NCBI RefSeq assembly: GCF_009792295.1
Contig: NZ_CP039934.1
Span: 1,260,501-1,324,500, forward strand
DNA length: 64,000 nucleotides
Reading direction: 5' to 3'
Origin: Myroides fluvii
GTDB taxonomy: Bacteria > Bacteroidota > Bacteroidia > Flavobacteriales > Flavobacteriaceae
Below the pieces are notes generated by a model. It was given only the letters and a program-made list of their open reading frames with translations. It was not told the origin of the DNA and made no database searches. The position numbers and the translations under genes are program-made. This document shows, one piece after another, positions 26,020 through 35,189 of this stretch (position 1 is the first letter of the stretch; every line of letters begins with the position of its first letter).

Positions 26020-27792
26020 ATGTTTTTAAACAAACGCTGGACATTTATCTTTTTACTACTTGGTTATTTTTTTTCTGGGTCTTTATATGCGCAACGCAAT
26101 ACAGATTACAAGAATTGGACACTACAGGAATTAGCATTCAGCATCAACAATGATTTGCTCAGTGATACTGATCGAGAAATTTGTGTTGAATTTTACCTTC
26201 AAAAAGCCAAAGAGACAAATAGTACTGAAGATGTTATTCGGGCATATCGAAAAAAAACATCCTTAGCTAAAGATTATACTGTAATGACCCTATATGCAGA
26301 TAGTTTACTCCAATATGCCACAGCGTTAAAGGATACTCAGATAATAGGCTCGGCCTTTAGTACTAAAAGTCATATTGAGTATATCAATAAAAATTATAAA
26401 AAAGCATTAGAATATAGTTTAAATGCGGAAGACTATCTCAAAAAAGCTCAAGATGATTATACCTTAAATAAGGTTAAAGGCTCTATTTCTGCTATTTACT
26501 ATCACTTAGAAGAATATGACAAGTCGGAGCAAGTCACGAGGGAAGCCTTAACCTACTATCAAAGTCAACTTCACGATTCAACAAATGCCTATAATAATTT
26601 ACGCGGATACATTACAAACATCTTTGCTTTATGTAAAACTAACTTTCGTCAACAAAAAAATGATTCCTTAAAAAAATGGATGCAAGAAGGTTATAAAGCC
26701 ATCCATCAGTTGCTTCCAAGAGATAAGAAACTGGAAACGGCCTATTTTGATTTAATCAATGGCATGTATCATAATCGAATGAAGGATTATCGCGCTTCAG
26801 ACTCTCTTATTCAGAGAGCCTTACACCCGATCAAAGCGAATGATGACTATGGCAATGAAAATCTCGCTTACCTCTACTTAGGAAAGAATGCCTGGGAAAC
26901 CAATCATCGGGACAAAGCGTTGCCTTACTTTGAAAAAATTGAGGGGCTTTATCTAGACACAAAATTTGTCAACACAGAATTGAGCGAGGCCTTTCACTAT
27001 CTCATTACCTATTATCAAGACAAGCACAACATAGAAAAAGAGCTGTACTACACGAAGCTGCTCATGGAGCTATCATCTGAACTTCACAAAAACAACAGCA
27101 AATTAAGCTCCTATATGCACACGCATTTAGACACAAAAAAGTTGGAGGCTTCTCAACAAAAATTAGAATACGAATTATCCAAAAGTAAGTCCCAAGTCAA
27201 GGGATTATACGGCATTGTCACAGTCTTACTCTTTGTTGTTTTTCTAGGGCTACTCTACTATCAGACAAAACAGAAAAAATTAAAAATACAGTACACCCAT
27301 TTGATCGCTGAATCATCAGAAAAACAGAAACAATTACAACAAATTACACCTACCACTAAAGAGGAACAACCCTTCTTAGTCGGCGTACCAGAAGCTGGTC
27401 AACTACTAAATACCAGTCAAATACTCTTCAAAAAACTAGAAGATTTTGAACATCGAAAAGGTTTTTTACAAAAGATCACACAAGATGAATTGGCGCGTCA
27501 ATTTGGTACAAATCGCAATACTTTGTCTAAATTTTTTAATGAAGAGAAGAATATCAATTTTTCGGATTACCTCAAGCGCCTTCGCGTTCAATATGCAGTA
27601 CGTGAATTGACCTATAATCCCAAACTTCACTTGCTAAACTTAACAGGACTAGCAGATGAATTTGGTTTTGGCAGCTCCAAGAGTTTTTCCAATTCATTCA
27701 AAGAAATAACGAAGATTTCTGTCACCGATTTTATAAAGATGAGGCAACAAGATCAGGATTTTAAAGAGATGGATCAGCAACCATCCCACTAA
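26020..27792 (+). CDS. TPR-transmembrane-AraC family regulator
   Basis: This 590-residue protein has a signal peptide (to about residue 24), a helical TPR-like region (about 50-385; KSHIEYINKNYKKALEYSLN is one repeat), one transmembrane helix (about 394-415), and a cytoplasmic C-terminal AraC-type double helix-turn-helix (about 485-585, with DELARQFGTNRNTLSKFFNE and LADEFGFGSSKSFSNSFKEI). Bacteroidota use such one-component membrane regulators to respond to periplasmic or membrane signals. Identical direct repeats upstream suggest autoregulation. The divergent 25132 lipoprotein gene is the closest possible target. Confidence 0.9.
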   Translation: MFLNKRWTFIFLLLGYFFSGSLYAQRNTDYKNWTLQELAFSINNDLLSDTDREICVEFYLQKAKETNSTEDVIRAYRKKTSLAKDYTVMTLYADSLLQYATALKDTQIIGSAFSTKSHIEYINKNYKKALEYSLNAEDYLKKAQDDYTLNKVKGSISAIYYHLEEYDKSEQVTREALTYYQSQLHDSTNAYNNLRGYITNIFALCKTNFRQQKNDSLKKWMQEGYKAIHQLLPRDKKLETAYFDLINGMYHNRMKDYRASDSLIQRALHPIKANDDYGNENLAYLYLGKNAWETNHRDKALPYFEKIEGLYLDTKFVNTELSEAFHYLITYYQDKHNIEKELYYTKLLMELSSELHKNNSKLSSYMHTHLDTKKLEASQQKLEYELSKSKSQVKGLYGIVTVLLFVVFLGLLYYQTKQKKLKIQYTHLIAESSEKQKQLQQITPTTKEEQPFLVGVPEAGQLLNTSQILFKKLEDFEHRKGFLQKITQDELARQFGTNRNTLSKFFNEEKNINFSDYLKRLRVQYAVRELTYNPKLHLLNLTGLADEFGFGSSKSFSNSFKEITKISVTDFIKMRQQDQDFKEMDQQPSH

Positions 27793-27813
27793 AACAGAAC
27801 AATATCTAAAGAG

Positions 27814-27848
27814 AAAAGCCCCTAGAAAACAATTCTAAGGGCTTTTTA
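27814..27848. terminator. Bidirectional terminator
   Basis: AAAAGCCCCTAGAA pairs with TTCTAAGGGCTTTT (one mismatch) around a short loop, T-rich on both sides. It separates the convergent regulator gene and the 5-formyl-THF cyclo-ligase gene. Confidence 0.82.
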
Positions 27849-27854
27849 TCGTAT

Positions 27855-28418
27855 TTAAAATTTGTATATTTTCGTTGGTGTAACACAGTAATCTAAGGCG
27901 ATATCAAGTGGTGAGACGTCTTCTATCAAAGGTTCTGCCTCAAAAAAACTGAGCCCTACTTTAATAACATCGGGTTGACATTGTTGTAAAAATCGATCAT
28001 AAAAGCCTTTGCCATATCCTACTCTATTGCCTTTTTCATCAAATGCTAGCAAGGGAACAAATACAACATCTAGCTGAGATTCTCGGATTTGAATGCCCTC
28101 TTGTGGCTCAGGAATGCCGTAACTATTCACACGCAATACCGTATTATCCGTCAGTAAGAAATGCAACATATCGCCTGTTTTGAAATCGGATTTAGACAAC
28201 ACGATATTTTTATCTTTTCCGGCTAATACCTGCATCAGGTAGTCTGTATTAATCTCTTTTTTCTTGACAATAGATAAAAACAAATGGTAGTTAGACTTGT
28301 CCCAAATAGGCAAGCGCAAGCACTGATTGGCGATTGCCAAACTCTTGTCATCCGCTTGTTCTGCCGTGATGGCTTCACGAGCTTGACTATACTTTTGACG
28401 TAATAGCGTTTTATTCAT
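27855..28418 (-). CDS. 5-Formyltetrahydrofolate cyclo-ligase
   Basis: The enzyme converts 5-formyl-THF to 5,10-methenyl-THF with ATP, returning the stored folate to one-carbon metabolism. The 187 residues show the family signatures: an N-terminal LRQKYSQAREAI basic segment, VFVPLLAFDEKGNRVGYGKGFYDRFL near residue 133, and VGLSFFEAE near residue 158. The ATG at 28418 is chosen because homologues begin with this basic helix; the frame is open 20 codons further upstream. The gene overlaps the stop of the upstream aspartoacylase-like gene by 8 bases, so the two are co-transcribed. Confidence 0.94.
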   Translation of the reverse strand: MNKTLLRQKYSQAREAITAEQADDKSLAIANQCLRLPIWDKSNYHLFLSIVKKKEINTDYLMQVLAGKDKNIVLSKSDFKTGDMLHFLLTDNTVLRVNSYGIPEPQEGIQIRESQLDVVFVPLLAFDEKGNRVGYGKGFYDRFLQQCQPDVIKVGLSFFEAEPLIEDVSPLDIALDYCVTPTKIYKF

Positions 28419-29367
28419 TGGTAATTTTTTTTGACAAATGAAAAATAGCATCGCCTTGATAAACAATTGGCGAATCATTCACATTAATAACATATCCACT
28501 ATTGGGTGCTTTAATCATTACATTTTCTCTTCCATACGGATCGGAAATATAAGCTAATGCTTCGCCTTTTCGGATAAAGGTCCCAACAGCGACTTGATCG
28601 TGCATCAATCCCGATTGCTTGGCTCTCACCCAGACTGATTGGCTGACGACAACCATTTTATCGTTTCGATTTTCAACTTCCACCTTCTCGGGTAACATAT
28701 CAAAATGACGGAGAAAACGCTTTGTTCCTTCTACGCCCATTTTGGATACTTCTGCGTTAATATCCAGCGATTTTCCACCTTCAAACAGGAGCATTTTCAC
28801 CCCTCTTTTGGCGCAAGCGCTTCGAAAAGACCCCGTAATTTGATTGGAATACAACAAAAAGGGCGGATGAAATATAGCCGCTAAAGGCTCGAGAGTTTCC
28901 TTGTCATCTGTTGCAATACGCAACTGAGGAGCATTAAATCGACTTTGTCCTCCTGCGTGGAAGTCAATGACAAAATCGACATGTGGAATAATATGGGTTA
29001 GGATATGATAAGCAAAACGCCCTGCTAAAGAGCCTGTTTTACTACCAGGAAATACGCGATTCAAATCTCTCCCATCGGGAAACTCGCGCGTTTTATTAAT
29101 AAATCCAAAGATATTAATGACTGGGATACAGATAATCGTCCCTCTTTTAGGGCGATTTAAACCCTGATGTACAATTTGACGCACAATATCCACCCCATTA
29201 AGCTCATCGCCATGTAAACCTGCCGAAAAAAGTATGGTAGGTCCCTCCTCTAAGGCACGCGAAATAATTACTGGGATTTTCAGTTTAGTTGCCGTGTGTA
29301 ATCTCGCAATCTCCAAGTGTAGTGTCTTGCTCTCACCAGGCAAAATAACTTCCTCTAATATTTTCAT
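28411..29367 (-). CDS. Succinylglutamate desuccinylase/aspartoacylase family protein
   Basis: This is a zinc-dependent amidohydrolase related to the M14 carboxypeptidases. With the start at 29367 it has 318 residues. The metal site is visible as HGDE (His52, Glu55 in SAGLHGDELNG) and a second His in DFHAGG. A C-terminal beta barrel with VGTFIRKGEALAYISDPYG looks like a biotinyl/lipoyl-type sandwich. The substrate cannot be set: N-acyl amino acids are the family norm, and there is no arginine succinyltransferase gene nearby. The frame is open up to 29472, but that part is Lys/Ser/Asn-rich and unlike the family. Confidence 0.88.
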   Translation of the reverse strand: MKILEEVILPGESKTLHLEIARLHTATKLKIPVIISRALEEGPTILFSAGLHGDELNGVDIVRQIVHQGLNRPKRGTIICIPVINIFGFINKTREFPDGRDLNRVFPGSKTGSLAGRFAYHILTHIIPHVDFVIDFHAGGQSRFNAPQLRIATDDKETLEPLAAIFHPPFLLYSNQITGSFRSACAKRGVKMLLFEGGKSLDINAEVSKMGVEGTKRFLRHFDMLPEKVEVENRNDKMVVVSQSVWVRAKQSGLMHDQVAVGTFIRKGEALAYISDPYGRENVMIKAPNSGYVINVNDSPIVYQGDAIFHLSKKITNE

Positions 29368-29534
29368 AGCTCGCATTTTTTCGAGAAGTGAAGATAGTGA
29401 AATTTGTGAGTTGCTTTTTTGTGGGTTGCTTTTTTGTTCATTATCTCTGTATAAACACCTTTTTTTTTGCATAAAAAGAGAAAGCGTAAATTGACACGAA
29501 GCTAACAGAACAACAACTAGTGAAAAACTATAAG

Positions 29535-30128
29535 TTAATTTTTAAAAATTCGCTTATTCCAAACAATTAAGATACCTACGCCCACCGAAATAGCCGTATC
29601 TGCAAAATTGAAGATTGCATTGAAAAACGTGAAGTACTTCCCTCCCCAAATAGGTAACCATTCAGGCAAGGTTCCTTTCCAAATCGGAAAATAAAGCATG
29701 TCTACTACTTTACCGTGAAAAAGAGTTCCGTAGGGTTTATCTGTAAACAACGTTGCCAATTGATGTGTGCTATCGTCAAAAATAACACCATAGAAAATAG
29801 AATCGATAATATTACCTACTGCACCAGCTAAAATCAAAGATATCGCAATAATAAGGTAATTGGAAAGCTTTTTCTTCACCGAATCTTGTAACCACCATCC
29901 TATACCGAATACAGCAATGATTCGAAACAAAGTCAACGCTAACTTTCCATAGTCACCAGGAAGTGCAACTCCCCAAGCCATTCCTTCATTTTCTATAAAG
30001 TGAATTCTAAACCAATCAAAAACAAAAATTTCTTCATCTAATAAAAAATTCGTTTTGATGTAAATTTTTGACCATTGGTCGATAATTAAAATTATAGCAG
30101 CTAATAAATAGGCTTTCTTTAGTGACAT
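29535..30128 (-). CDS. lspA: Lipoprotein signal peptidase (signal peptidase II)
   Basis: LspA removes signal peptides from prolipoproteins in the inner membrane, after Lgt has lipidated the cysteine. The 197 residues have four membrane segments, the N-terminal DQWSKIYIK motif, ENEGMAWG, GNIID at 105-109, and the catalytic aspartates Asp143 (GKVVDMLYF) and Asp177 (FNFADTAISVG). The protein is longer than the E. coli enzyme through an insertion between GNIID and the first catalytic Asp, as I recall for Bacteroidota. It is the processing enzyme for the many lipoproteins of this window. Confidence 0.97.
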   Translation of the reverse strand: MSLKKAYLLAAIILIIDQWSKIYIKTNFLLDEEIFVFDWFRIHFIENEGMAWGVALPGDYGKLALTLFRIIAVFGIGWWLQDSVKKKLSNYLIIAISLILAGAVGNIIDSIFYGVIFDDSTHQLATLFTDKPYGTLFHGKVVDMLYFPIWKGTLPEWLPIWGGKYFTFFNAIFNFADTAISVGVGILIVWNKRIFKN

Positions 30129-30146
30129 TCTCTTCTATTTTAGAAG

Positions 30147-30154
30147 CAAATGTA
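30147..30154 (-). promoter_or_regulatory. -7 box (TACATTTG) of lspA
   Basis: TAnnTTTG match on the minus strand, 18 bases before the lspA start. It suggests that lspA is transcribed separately from the upstream ileS unit. Confidence 0.45.
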
Positions 30155-30170
30155 AACGATTTTAGGTGAT

Positions 30171-30203
30171 AAAAAAAGCGCTCCTTTACGAAAAAGAGCG
30201 CTT
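30171..30203 (-). terminator. Terminator after the DksA-like gene
   Basis: AAGCGCTC (30176-30183) pairs with GAGCGCTT (30196-30203). On the minus strand the stem is followed by a T-tract. Confidence 0.85.
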
Positions 30204-30212
30204 CCATTTGAT

Positions 30213-30599
30213 TTAACGTTGCATATTTTTTGCTTCTATGCTCATTGTAGCGTGCGGAACTAATTTTAATCGTTCTTTATCGATTAATTTACCCGTCACT
30301 TTACACAAGCCATAGGTTTTGTTTTCAATGCGGATTAAAGCATTTTTCAAATCTCGAATGAACTTTTCTTGACGAATAGCCAATTGAGAATTTGCTTCTT
30401 TGGACATTGTTTCACTGCCTTCCTCAAATGCTTTAAACGTAGGTGATGTATCATCAGTACCATTGTTTAAATCATTCATATATGCACTTTTGATTAATTC
30501 CAAATCAGCTTGTGCTTTTTCAATTTTAGTTTGAATCAACTCTTTGAATTCTGCCAACTCTGCGTCAGAATAACGTACTAATTCGCCAGTCTCTTTCAT
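30213..30599 (-). CDS. DksA/TraR family protein with degenerate zinc finger
   Basis: This 128-residue protein has a long N-terminal coiled coil (residues about 10-45 and 68-93) and a C-terminal segment that lines up with the DksA/TraR C4 zinc finger. Only Cys99 of the four cysteines remains; the other positions are Thr102, Ser120 and Ala123. Zinc binding in the classic way is therefore unlikely. DksA-type proteins reach through the secondary channel of RNA polymerase. I recall similar Cys-poor forms in other Flavobacteriaceae. It lies 10 bases downstream of ileS in the same direction and ends in a terminator. Confidence 0.88.
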   Translation of the reverse strand: MKETGELVRYSDAELAEFKELIQTKIEKAQADLELIKSAYMNDLNNGTDDTSPTFKAFEEGSETMSKEANSQLAIRQEKFIRDLKNALIRIENKTYGLCKVTGKLIDKERLKLVPHATMSIEAKNMQR

Positions 30600-30609
30600 A
30601 ATTTTAATT

Positions 30610-33600
30610 TTATTTTAAAATTAATACTCGCGTTTTCAGCTCATCAAACTCTACATCTATTCCGTTTTCTAACGTGTCTACAAATTCTAATGTATGAGTT
30701 AATGTTTCAGATTTAATATAATCTTCATTGGCCAAAACAGCTTCTCTTATTTCTACTACATCTTGCAATGTAACTTTTACTTTGTCTGTTACTTCGAACC
30801 CCGAGTCTTTACGAATATTTTGAATGCGGTTTACTAACTCTCTGGCAATTCCCTCTTTGCGCAATTGTTCTGTAATTGTAATATCTAGCGCAACAGTAAT
30901 TCCCCCTTCATTAGCCACTAACCACCCTTCAATATCTTGAGAAGTTACCTCTACGTCCGAAAGTGTTAATATAATACTTTTTTCAGTTAATTTTAAAAGT
31001 ATTTCACCGTTTTTCTCAATCTCAGTGATGTTATCTTGTGTGAAATTTTGTATTTCCTTAGCAATCAAGCCCATATCTTTTCCAAAACGAGGTCCTAATG
31101 TCTTAAAATTAGGTTTTATTTGCTTCACTAAGATACCTGATGCATCATCTAACAGCTCAATTTCTTTTACGTTTACCTCCGCTTTGATCAAATCTTCAAC
31201 CGCTTGAATCTCTAAGCGCTGATTTTCATCCAAAATAGGTATCATAATACGCTGTAGCGGTTGACGTACTTTAATCATCTCTTTCTTGCGAAGCGATAAA
31301 ACTAAAGAAGAAATAATCTGCGCTTTGTGCATTCTGCTTTCTAAACCAGCATCTACTAATGAAGCATCATATTTCGGGAAATCAGCCAAATGTACGGATT
31401 CAAAATGCTCTGAATTCGTTGCTAATGTTAAGTCTCTGTAAAGTTTATCCATAAAGAATGGAGCAATTGGCGCACCTAATTTCGAGATAGTCATCAAACA
31501 CGTATACAAGGTTTGATAAGCGGCGATTTTATCTTGTGCGTATTCTCCCTTCCAGAATCTTCTACGGCATAAACGCACATACCAATTACTCAAGTTTTCT
31601 GTTACAAACTCTGTAATTGCTCTTGCTGCACGTGTAGGCTCATATTCTGAATAAAATTCATCTACTTTCTTTACCAATGTATTTAGTTCAGACAAAATCC
31701 AACGATCAATTTCAGGTCTATCTTGAACAGGAACCTCAGCCTCTGCGTATTTAAATCCATCAATATTAGCATATAACGCAAAGAAATTATAGGTATTATA
31801 TAGCGTACCAAAGAATTTTCTTCTTACCTCTGTAATTCCCTCTAAGTCGAACTTCAAGTTATCCCAAGGGTTTGCATTGGAAATCATATACCAACGCGTA
31901 GCATCAGGACCATGCTCTGTCAAGGTTTCAAAGGGATCGATGGTATTACCTAAACTCTTAGACATTTTCAAACCATTCTTGTCTAATACCAATCCATTTG
32001 ACACTACGTTATTATATGCTTTTGTATCAAACACCAACGTAGCAATTGCGTGGAGGGTATAGAACCAACCACGTGTTTGGTCTACTCCTTCTGCAATAAA
32101 ATCGGCAGGATAAGCGCCATTTTGATCCACTAATTCTTTATTTTCAAATGGATAGTGCCATTGTGCGTAAGGCATTGCTCCAGAATCAAACCATACGTCA
32201 ATCAAATCAGATTCGCGATACATGGGTTTACCTGTTGGAGAAACCAAAACAATTGCATCCACTACATTTTTGTGCAAGTCAATTTTGTCGTAATTCTCTT
32301 CTGACATATCTCCCACTACAAAGCCTTCATATGGATTTGTTTGTTGGAAACCTGCTTGTTGTGATTTAGCGATTTCAGCCATCATTTGCTCTACTGAACC
32401 AATGATGAGTTCTTCTGTTTTATCCTCTGTTCTCCAGATTGGCAATGGAATTCCCCAATAACGAGAACGAGATAAGTTCCAGTCATTGGCATTTTTCAAC
32501 CAGTTTCCGAAACGTCCTTCTCCTGTTGCTTTTGGTTTCCAGTTAATCGTTTCATTCAATTCGAACATACGATCTTTCACTTCTGTGATTTTGATAAACC
32601 ACGAATCTAACGGATAGTACAACACGGGTTTATTTGTTCTCCAACAATGTGGATAACTGTGCACGTATTTTTCTACTTTGAATGCTTTATTTTCTTCTTT
32701 TAATTTAATTGCAATCTCTACGTCTACAGAGCGCTCTGGTGCAGTTCCTTCGTCATAATACTCATTCTTCACGTATTTTCCACCTAGCTCTTCGCCCATT
32801 TCTTTTACAAAACGACCTTGTAAATCCACTAACGGAACAGCATTCCCTTCAGCATCTAAGATTAACATAGCCGGAACTTCTGGTGTTGCTTCTTTAGCAA
32901 CCTTCGCGTCATCTGCTCCAAAAGTAGGTGCCGTATGTACAATTCCTGTACCGTCTTCTGTTGTCACGAAATCTCCAGCAATTACTCTAAATGCATTTTC
33001 TGGGTTTTGATAAGGCAAAGTATACGGTAATAATTGTTCGTACTTAATACCAACTAAATCAGCTCCTTTAAAATCCTTAACGATCAAATATGGAATTTTT
33101 TTATCGCCTTCTTGGTACGCTTGTAACTCTTCTTCTGTTTCAACTGCTACAAATTTCCCTGCAAATTGTTTTCCAACTAAAGGTTTACCCAACACCACTT
33201 GAATTGCTTCGCCCGTATATTGATTAAATGATTTAACAACCACATAATCAATTTTAGGTCCAACAGTTAAGGCTGTATTCGATGGTAACGTCCACGGTGT
33301 TGTAGTCCACGCCAAGAAATGAATTGTTCCTAAACCTTGTAAAAAGGCAGGTAATGTTTCATCTATTGCCTTAAACTGAGCTACAATTGTAGTATCTGTT
33401 ACATCTTTGTATGCACCTGGCTGGTTAATTTCATGAGAAGATAAACCTGTCCCAGCTTTTGGAGAGTACGGTTGAATGGTATATCCTTTGTACAATAAGT
33501 TTTTATCGTAAATCTGTTTCAACAACCACCATACCGATTCCATATACTTCGGCTTATAGGTTACATAAGGGTCATTCATATCCACCCAGTATCCCATTTG

Positions 33601-34014
33601 TTCTGTCAACTCATTCCACAAATCTGTATAGCGCATTACTGTGCGCTTACAAGCCTGATTATATTCTTCGATGGTAATCTTTACCCCGATATCTTCTTTC
33701 GTAATTCCCAGTTCTTTCTCTGTTCCAAGCTCTACAGGTAATCCATGTGTATCCCACCCTGCTTTACGCTTTACTTGAAATCCCTTTTGTGTTTTATATC
33801 GACAAAAAATATCTTTAATCGTACGAGCCATTACGTGGTGAATACCCGGTTTTCCATTAGCTGAAGGGGGACCTTCAAAAAATACAAAAGGCTTATTATC
33901 CTCTCTCGTACTAATACTTTTCTCGAATATTGATTGTTCCTTCCAAAACTCTAGCATCTCTGATGCTACCCCTGACATGTCAAGATTCTTATATTCTGTA
34001 AATTTAGTGCTCAT
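30610..34014 (-). CDS. ileS: Isoleucyl-tRNA synthetase
   Basis: This enzyme charges tRNA-Ile. The 1134 residues carry the class I signature in the form GIHHVMAR (in place of HIGH) near residue 57, the editing domain (TTPWTLPSNTAL), WFDSGAMPYAQW, and the KMSKS loop LKMSKSLGN. The long form with this HIGH variant and no obvious C-terminal zinc-binding Cys cluster resembles the eukaryote-like IleRS type, some members of which are mupirocin-insensitive in other bacteria; that extension to this gene is inference. The 460 bases upstream hold the 8-bp repeat array. Confidence 0.98.
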   Translation of the reverse strand: MSTKFTEYKNLDMSGVASEMLEFWKEQSIFEKSISTREDNKPFVFFEGPPSANGKPGIHHVMARTIKDIFCRYKTQKGFQVKRKAGWDTHGLPVELGTEKELGITKEDIGVKITIEEYNQACKRTVMRYTDLWNELTEQMGYWVDMNDPYVTYKPKYMESVWWLLKQIYDKNLLYKGYTIQPYSPKAGTGLSSHEINQPGAYKDVTDTTIVAQFKAIDETLPAFLQGLGTIHFLAWTTTPWTLPSNTALTVGPKIDYVVVKSFNQYTGEAIQVVLGKPLVGKQFAGKFVAVETEEELQAYQEGDKKIPYLIVKDFKGADLVGIKYEQLLPYTLPYQNPENAFRVIAGDFVTTEDGTGIVHTAPTFGADDAKVAKEATPEVPAMLILDAEGNAVPLVDLQGRFVKEMGEELGGKYVKNEYYDEGTAPERSVDVEIAIKLKEENKAFKVEKYVHSYPHCWRTNKPVLYYPLDSWFIKITEVKDRMFELNETINWKPKATGEGRFGNWLKNANDWNLSRSRYWGIPLPIWRTEDKTEELIIGSVEQMMAEIAKSQQAGFQQTNPYEGFVVGDMSEENYDKIDLHKNVVDAIVLVSPTGKPMYRESDLIDVWFDSGAMPYAQWHYPFENKELVDQNGAYPADFIAEGVDQTRGWFYTLHAIATLVFDTKAYNNVVSNGLVLDKNGLKMSKSLGNTIDPFETLTEHGPDATRWYMISNANPWDNLKFDLEGITEVRRKFFGTLYNTYNFFALYANIDGFKYAEAEVPVQDRPEIDRWILSELNTLVKKVDEFYSEYEPTRAARAITEFVTENLSNWYVRLCRRRFWKGEYAQDKIAAYQTLYTCLMTISKLGAPIAPFFMDKLYRDLTLATNSEHFESVHLADFPKYDASLVDAGLESRMHKAQIISSLVLSLRKKEMIKVRQPLQRIMIPILDENQRLEIQAVEDLIKAEVNVKEIELLDDASGILVKQIKPNFKTLGPRFGKDMGLIAKEIQNFTQDNITEIEKNGEILLKLTEKSIILTLSDVEVTSQDIEGWLVANEGGITVALDITITEQLRKEGIARELVNRIQNIRKDSGFEVTDKVKVTLQDVVEIREAVLANEDYIKSETLTHTLEFVDTLENGIDVEFDELKTRVLILK

Positions 34015-34152
34015 CGTTATTGTTATAATATTTTTTAATCAATTTCGCGAATTTACGCATTTTCATTTAATTATGTACCAAATAATTACTACTAAAAAGA
34101 GTGAAAATTAACTGTTTTTTGTTTTATGTGAGATTGGATGGTTGTTTTTTTG
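34015..34152. other. ileS upstream spacer
   Basis: This is AT-rich sequence between ileS and the repeat array. No TAnnTTTG box, hairpin or gene was found in it, so the ileS promoter may lie further upstream or be of another type. Confidence 0.4.
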
Positions 34153-34400
34153 GTGAGAGGGTGAGAGGGTGAGAGGGTGAGATGATGTGAGGGTGTGATG
34201 GTGTGATGGTGAGAGGGTGAGAGGGTGAGAGGGTGTGATGGTGAGGTGGTGAGGTGGTGAGAGGATGTGATGGTGAGATGATGTGATGGTGAGGTGGTGA
34301 GAGGGTGAGAGGGTGAGAGGGTGTGATGGTGTGATGATGTGATGGTGAGGTGGTGAGAGGGTGAGAGGGTGTGATGGTGTGATGGTGTGATGGTGAGATA
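34153..34400 (+). repeat. 8-bp tandem repeat array, 31 units
   Basis: The 248 bases divide without gaps into 31 units of 8 bases of the form RTGWGRKG. Main types are GTGAGAGG, GTGTGATG, GTGAGGTG, ATGTGATG and GTGAGATG. Substitutions fall at fixed positions (1, 4, 6, 7), while TG at 2-3, G at 5 and G at 8 stay nearly constant. Runs such as three GTGAGAGG followed by GTGTGATG recur. The array lies between recO and ileS and has a decayed relative at 2385-2464. It has no spacers, so it is not CRISPR. Confidence 0.92.
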
Positions 34401-34404
34401 ACAC

Positions 34405-34473
34405 AAAGGGCAAATCGTAGCGTAGCGTAGATTCATCGAATACCAATAAAAAATATAAACTAAATGAGATAAA
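34405..34473 (-). repeat. Dispersed element, copy 1
   Basis: Read on the minus strand from just after the recO stop: ATCTCATTTAG, a GTTTATATTTT tract, TTCGATGAATCT, then CTACG repeats and TACGATTT. It lines up over about 65 bases with 62838-62905 on the plus strand with few mismatches and small gaps. The 8-bp array begins immediately beyond it. Confidence 0.7.
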
Positions 34474-34475
34474 CC

Positions 34476-35189
34476 TCACGAAAATACTTCCTTCAAGACC
34501 TCCAGGGATTTTGGTTTTTTAAACGCTGTGAAGTGCGCTTCATAGTATTTCATTAAAATGGCCAATAATGTTTTTCTATCACGGGATGAAAATATTTTCT
34601 GATCAGAATCAAATCCTAACTCTAGCAAACGCTTCAAGAGAAACGTTTCCTCACCATCTAAACAGCTGGACGAATGCACATTGGTAAAACATCCCTCAAG
34701 TAAATCAAAATAATGACATGCGATAGCAGAAGAATCTGGATAAAACCCGATATACTTGGTTAGTTCCACTAAAAGCAACAAATGAAAATTTGCTGTTTCC
34801 TCATGGGTATCTAACCACAATAAAGCAGCCTCTATAAAGTCGTAAAACTGTTCATCGCGCTCTTGCTCACTGACAATCATACTCAACATTTCACTTACAA
34901 AAATAGCGATACTATTTTTAGAGAAATCATAATATAAACTTTGGTATACTTGATCTACCTTGACTTCTTTAAAATATTCCATTCCCCCTTTATTTTTAAA
35001 GGTAAAGTTGATATCCAATAACATCAACGGTTGAAAATAGGCTATTTTAGCTGCGTTTTTCCCTTTTGAAAAAGCATTGCGAACAAAGAAAGATTGCACC
35101 CCTACTTCTTTAGTTAAGCATCTTACAATAAGACTTTTATCTTGATATTTTACAGCCTGTAAGACAATGGCTTTTGTCTGTATAACCAT
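34476..35189 (-). CDS. recO: DNA repair protein RecO
   Basis: RecO works with RecF and RecR to load RecA on SSB-coated single-stranded DNA. The 237 residues start with the OB-fold domain (MVIQTKAIVLQAVKYQDKSLI) and continue with a helical domain. The usual zinc-finger region around residue 155 has Cys residues (ACHYF, SSSCLDG) in a partial pattern, CxH rather than CxxC. The start overlaps the porZ stop by one base (TAATG), so the two genes are translated together. The family is clear from the N-terminal domain and gene context. Confidence 0.92.
   Translation of the reverse strand: MVIQTKAIVLQAVKYQDKSLIVRCLTKEVGVQSFFVRNAFSKGKNAAKIAYFQPLMLLDINFTFKNKGGMEYFKEVKVDQVYQSLYYDFSKNSIAIFVSEMLSMIVSEQERDEQFYDFIEAALLWLDTHEETANFHLLLLVELTKYIGFYPDSSAIACHYFDLLEGCFTNVHSSSCLDGEETFLLKRLLELGFDSDQKIFSSRDRKTLLAILMKYYEAHFTAFKKPKSLEVLKEVFS

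Noticed and set aside
34153..34400. CRISPR-like array
   Set aside because: The units are contiguous 8-mers without spacers, and no cas gene is in the window.
34092..34479. Two overlapping minus-strand frames with His/Ser/Pro/Thr-rich products across the repeat array
   Set aside because: They are by-products of the 8-bp array: a period not divisible by three reads the same way in all phases and lacks stops. The products are low-complexity and overlap each other in different frames.
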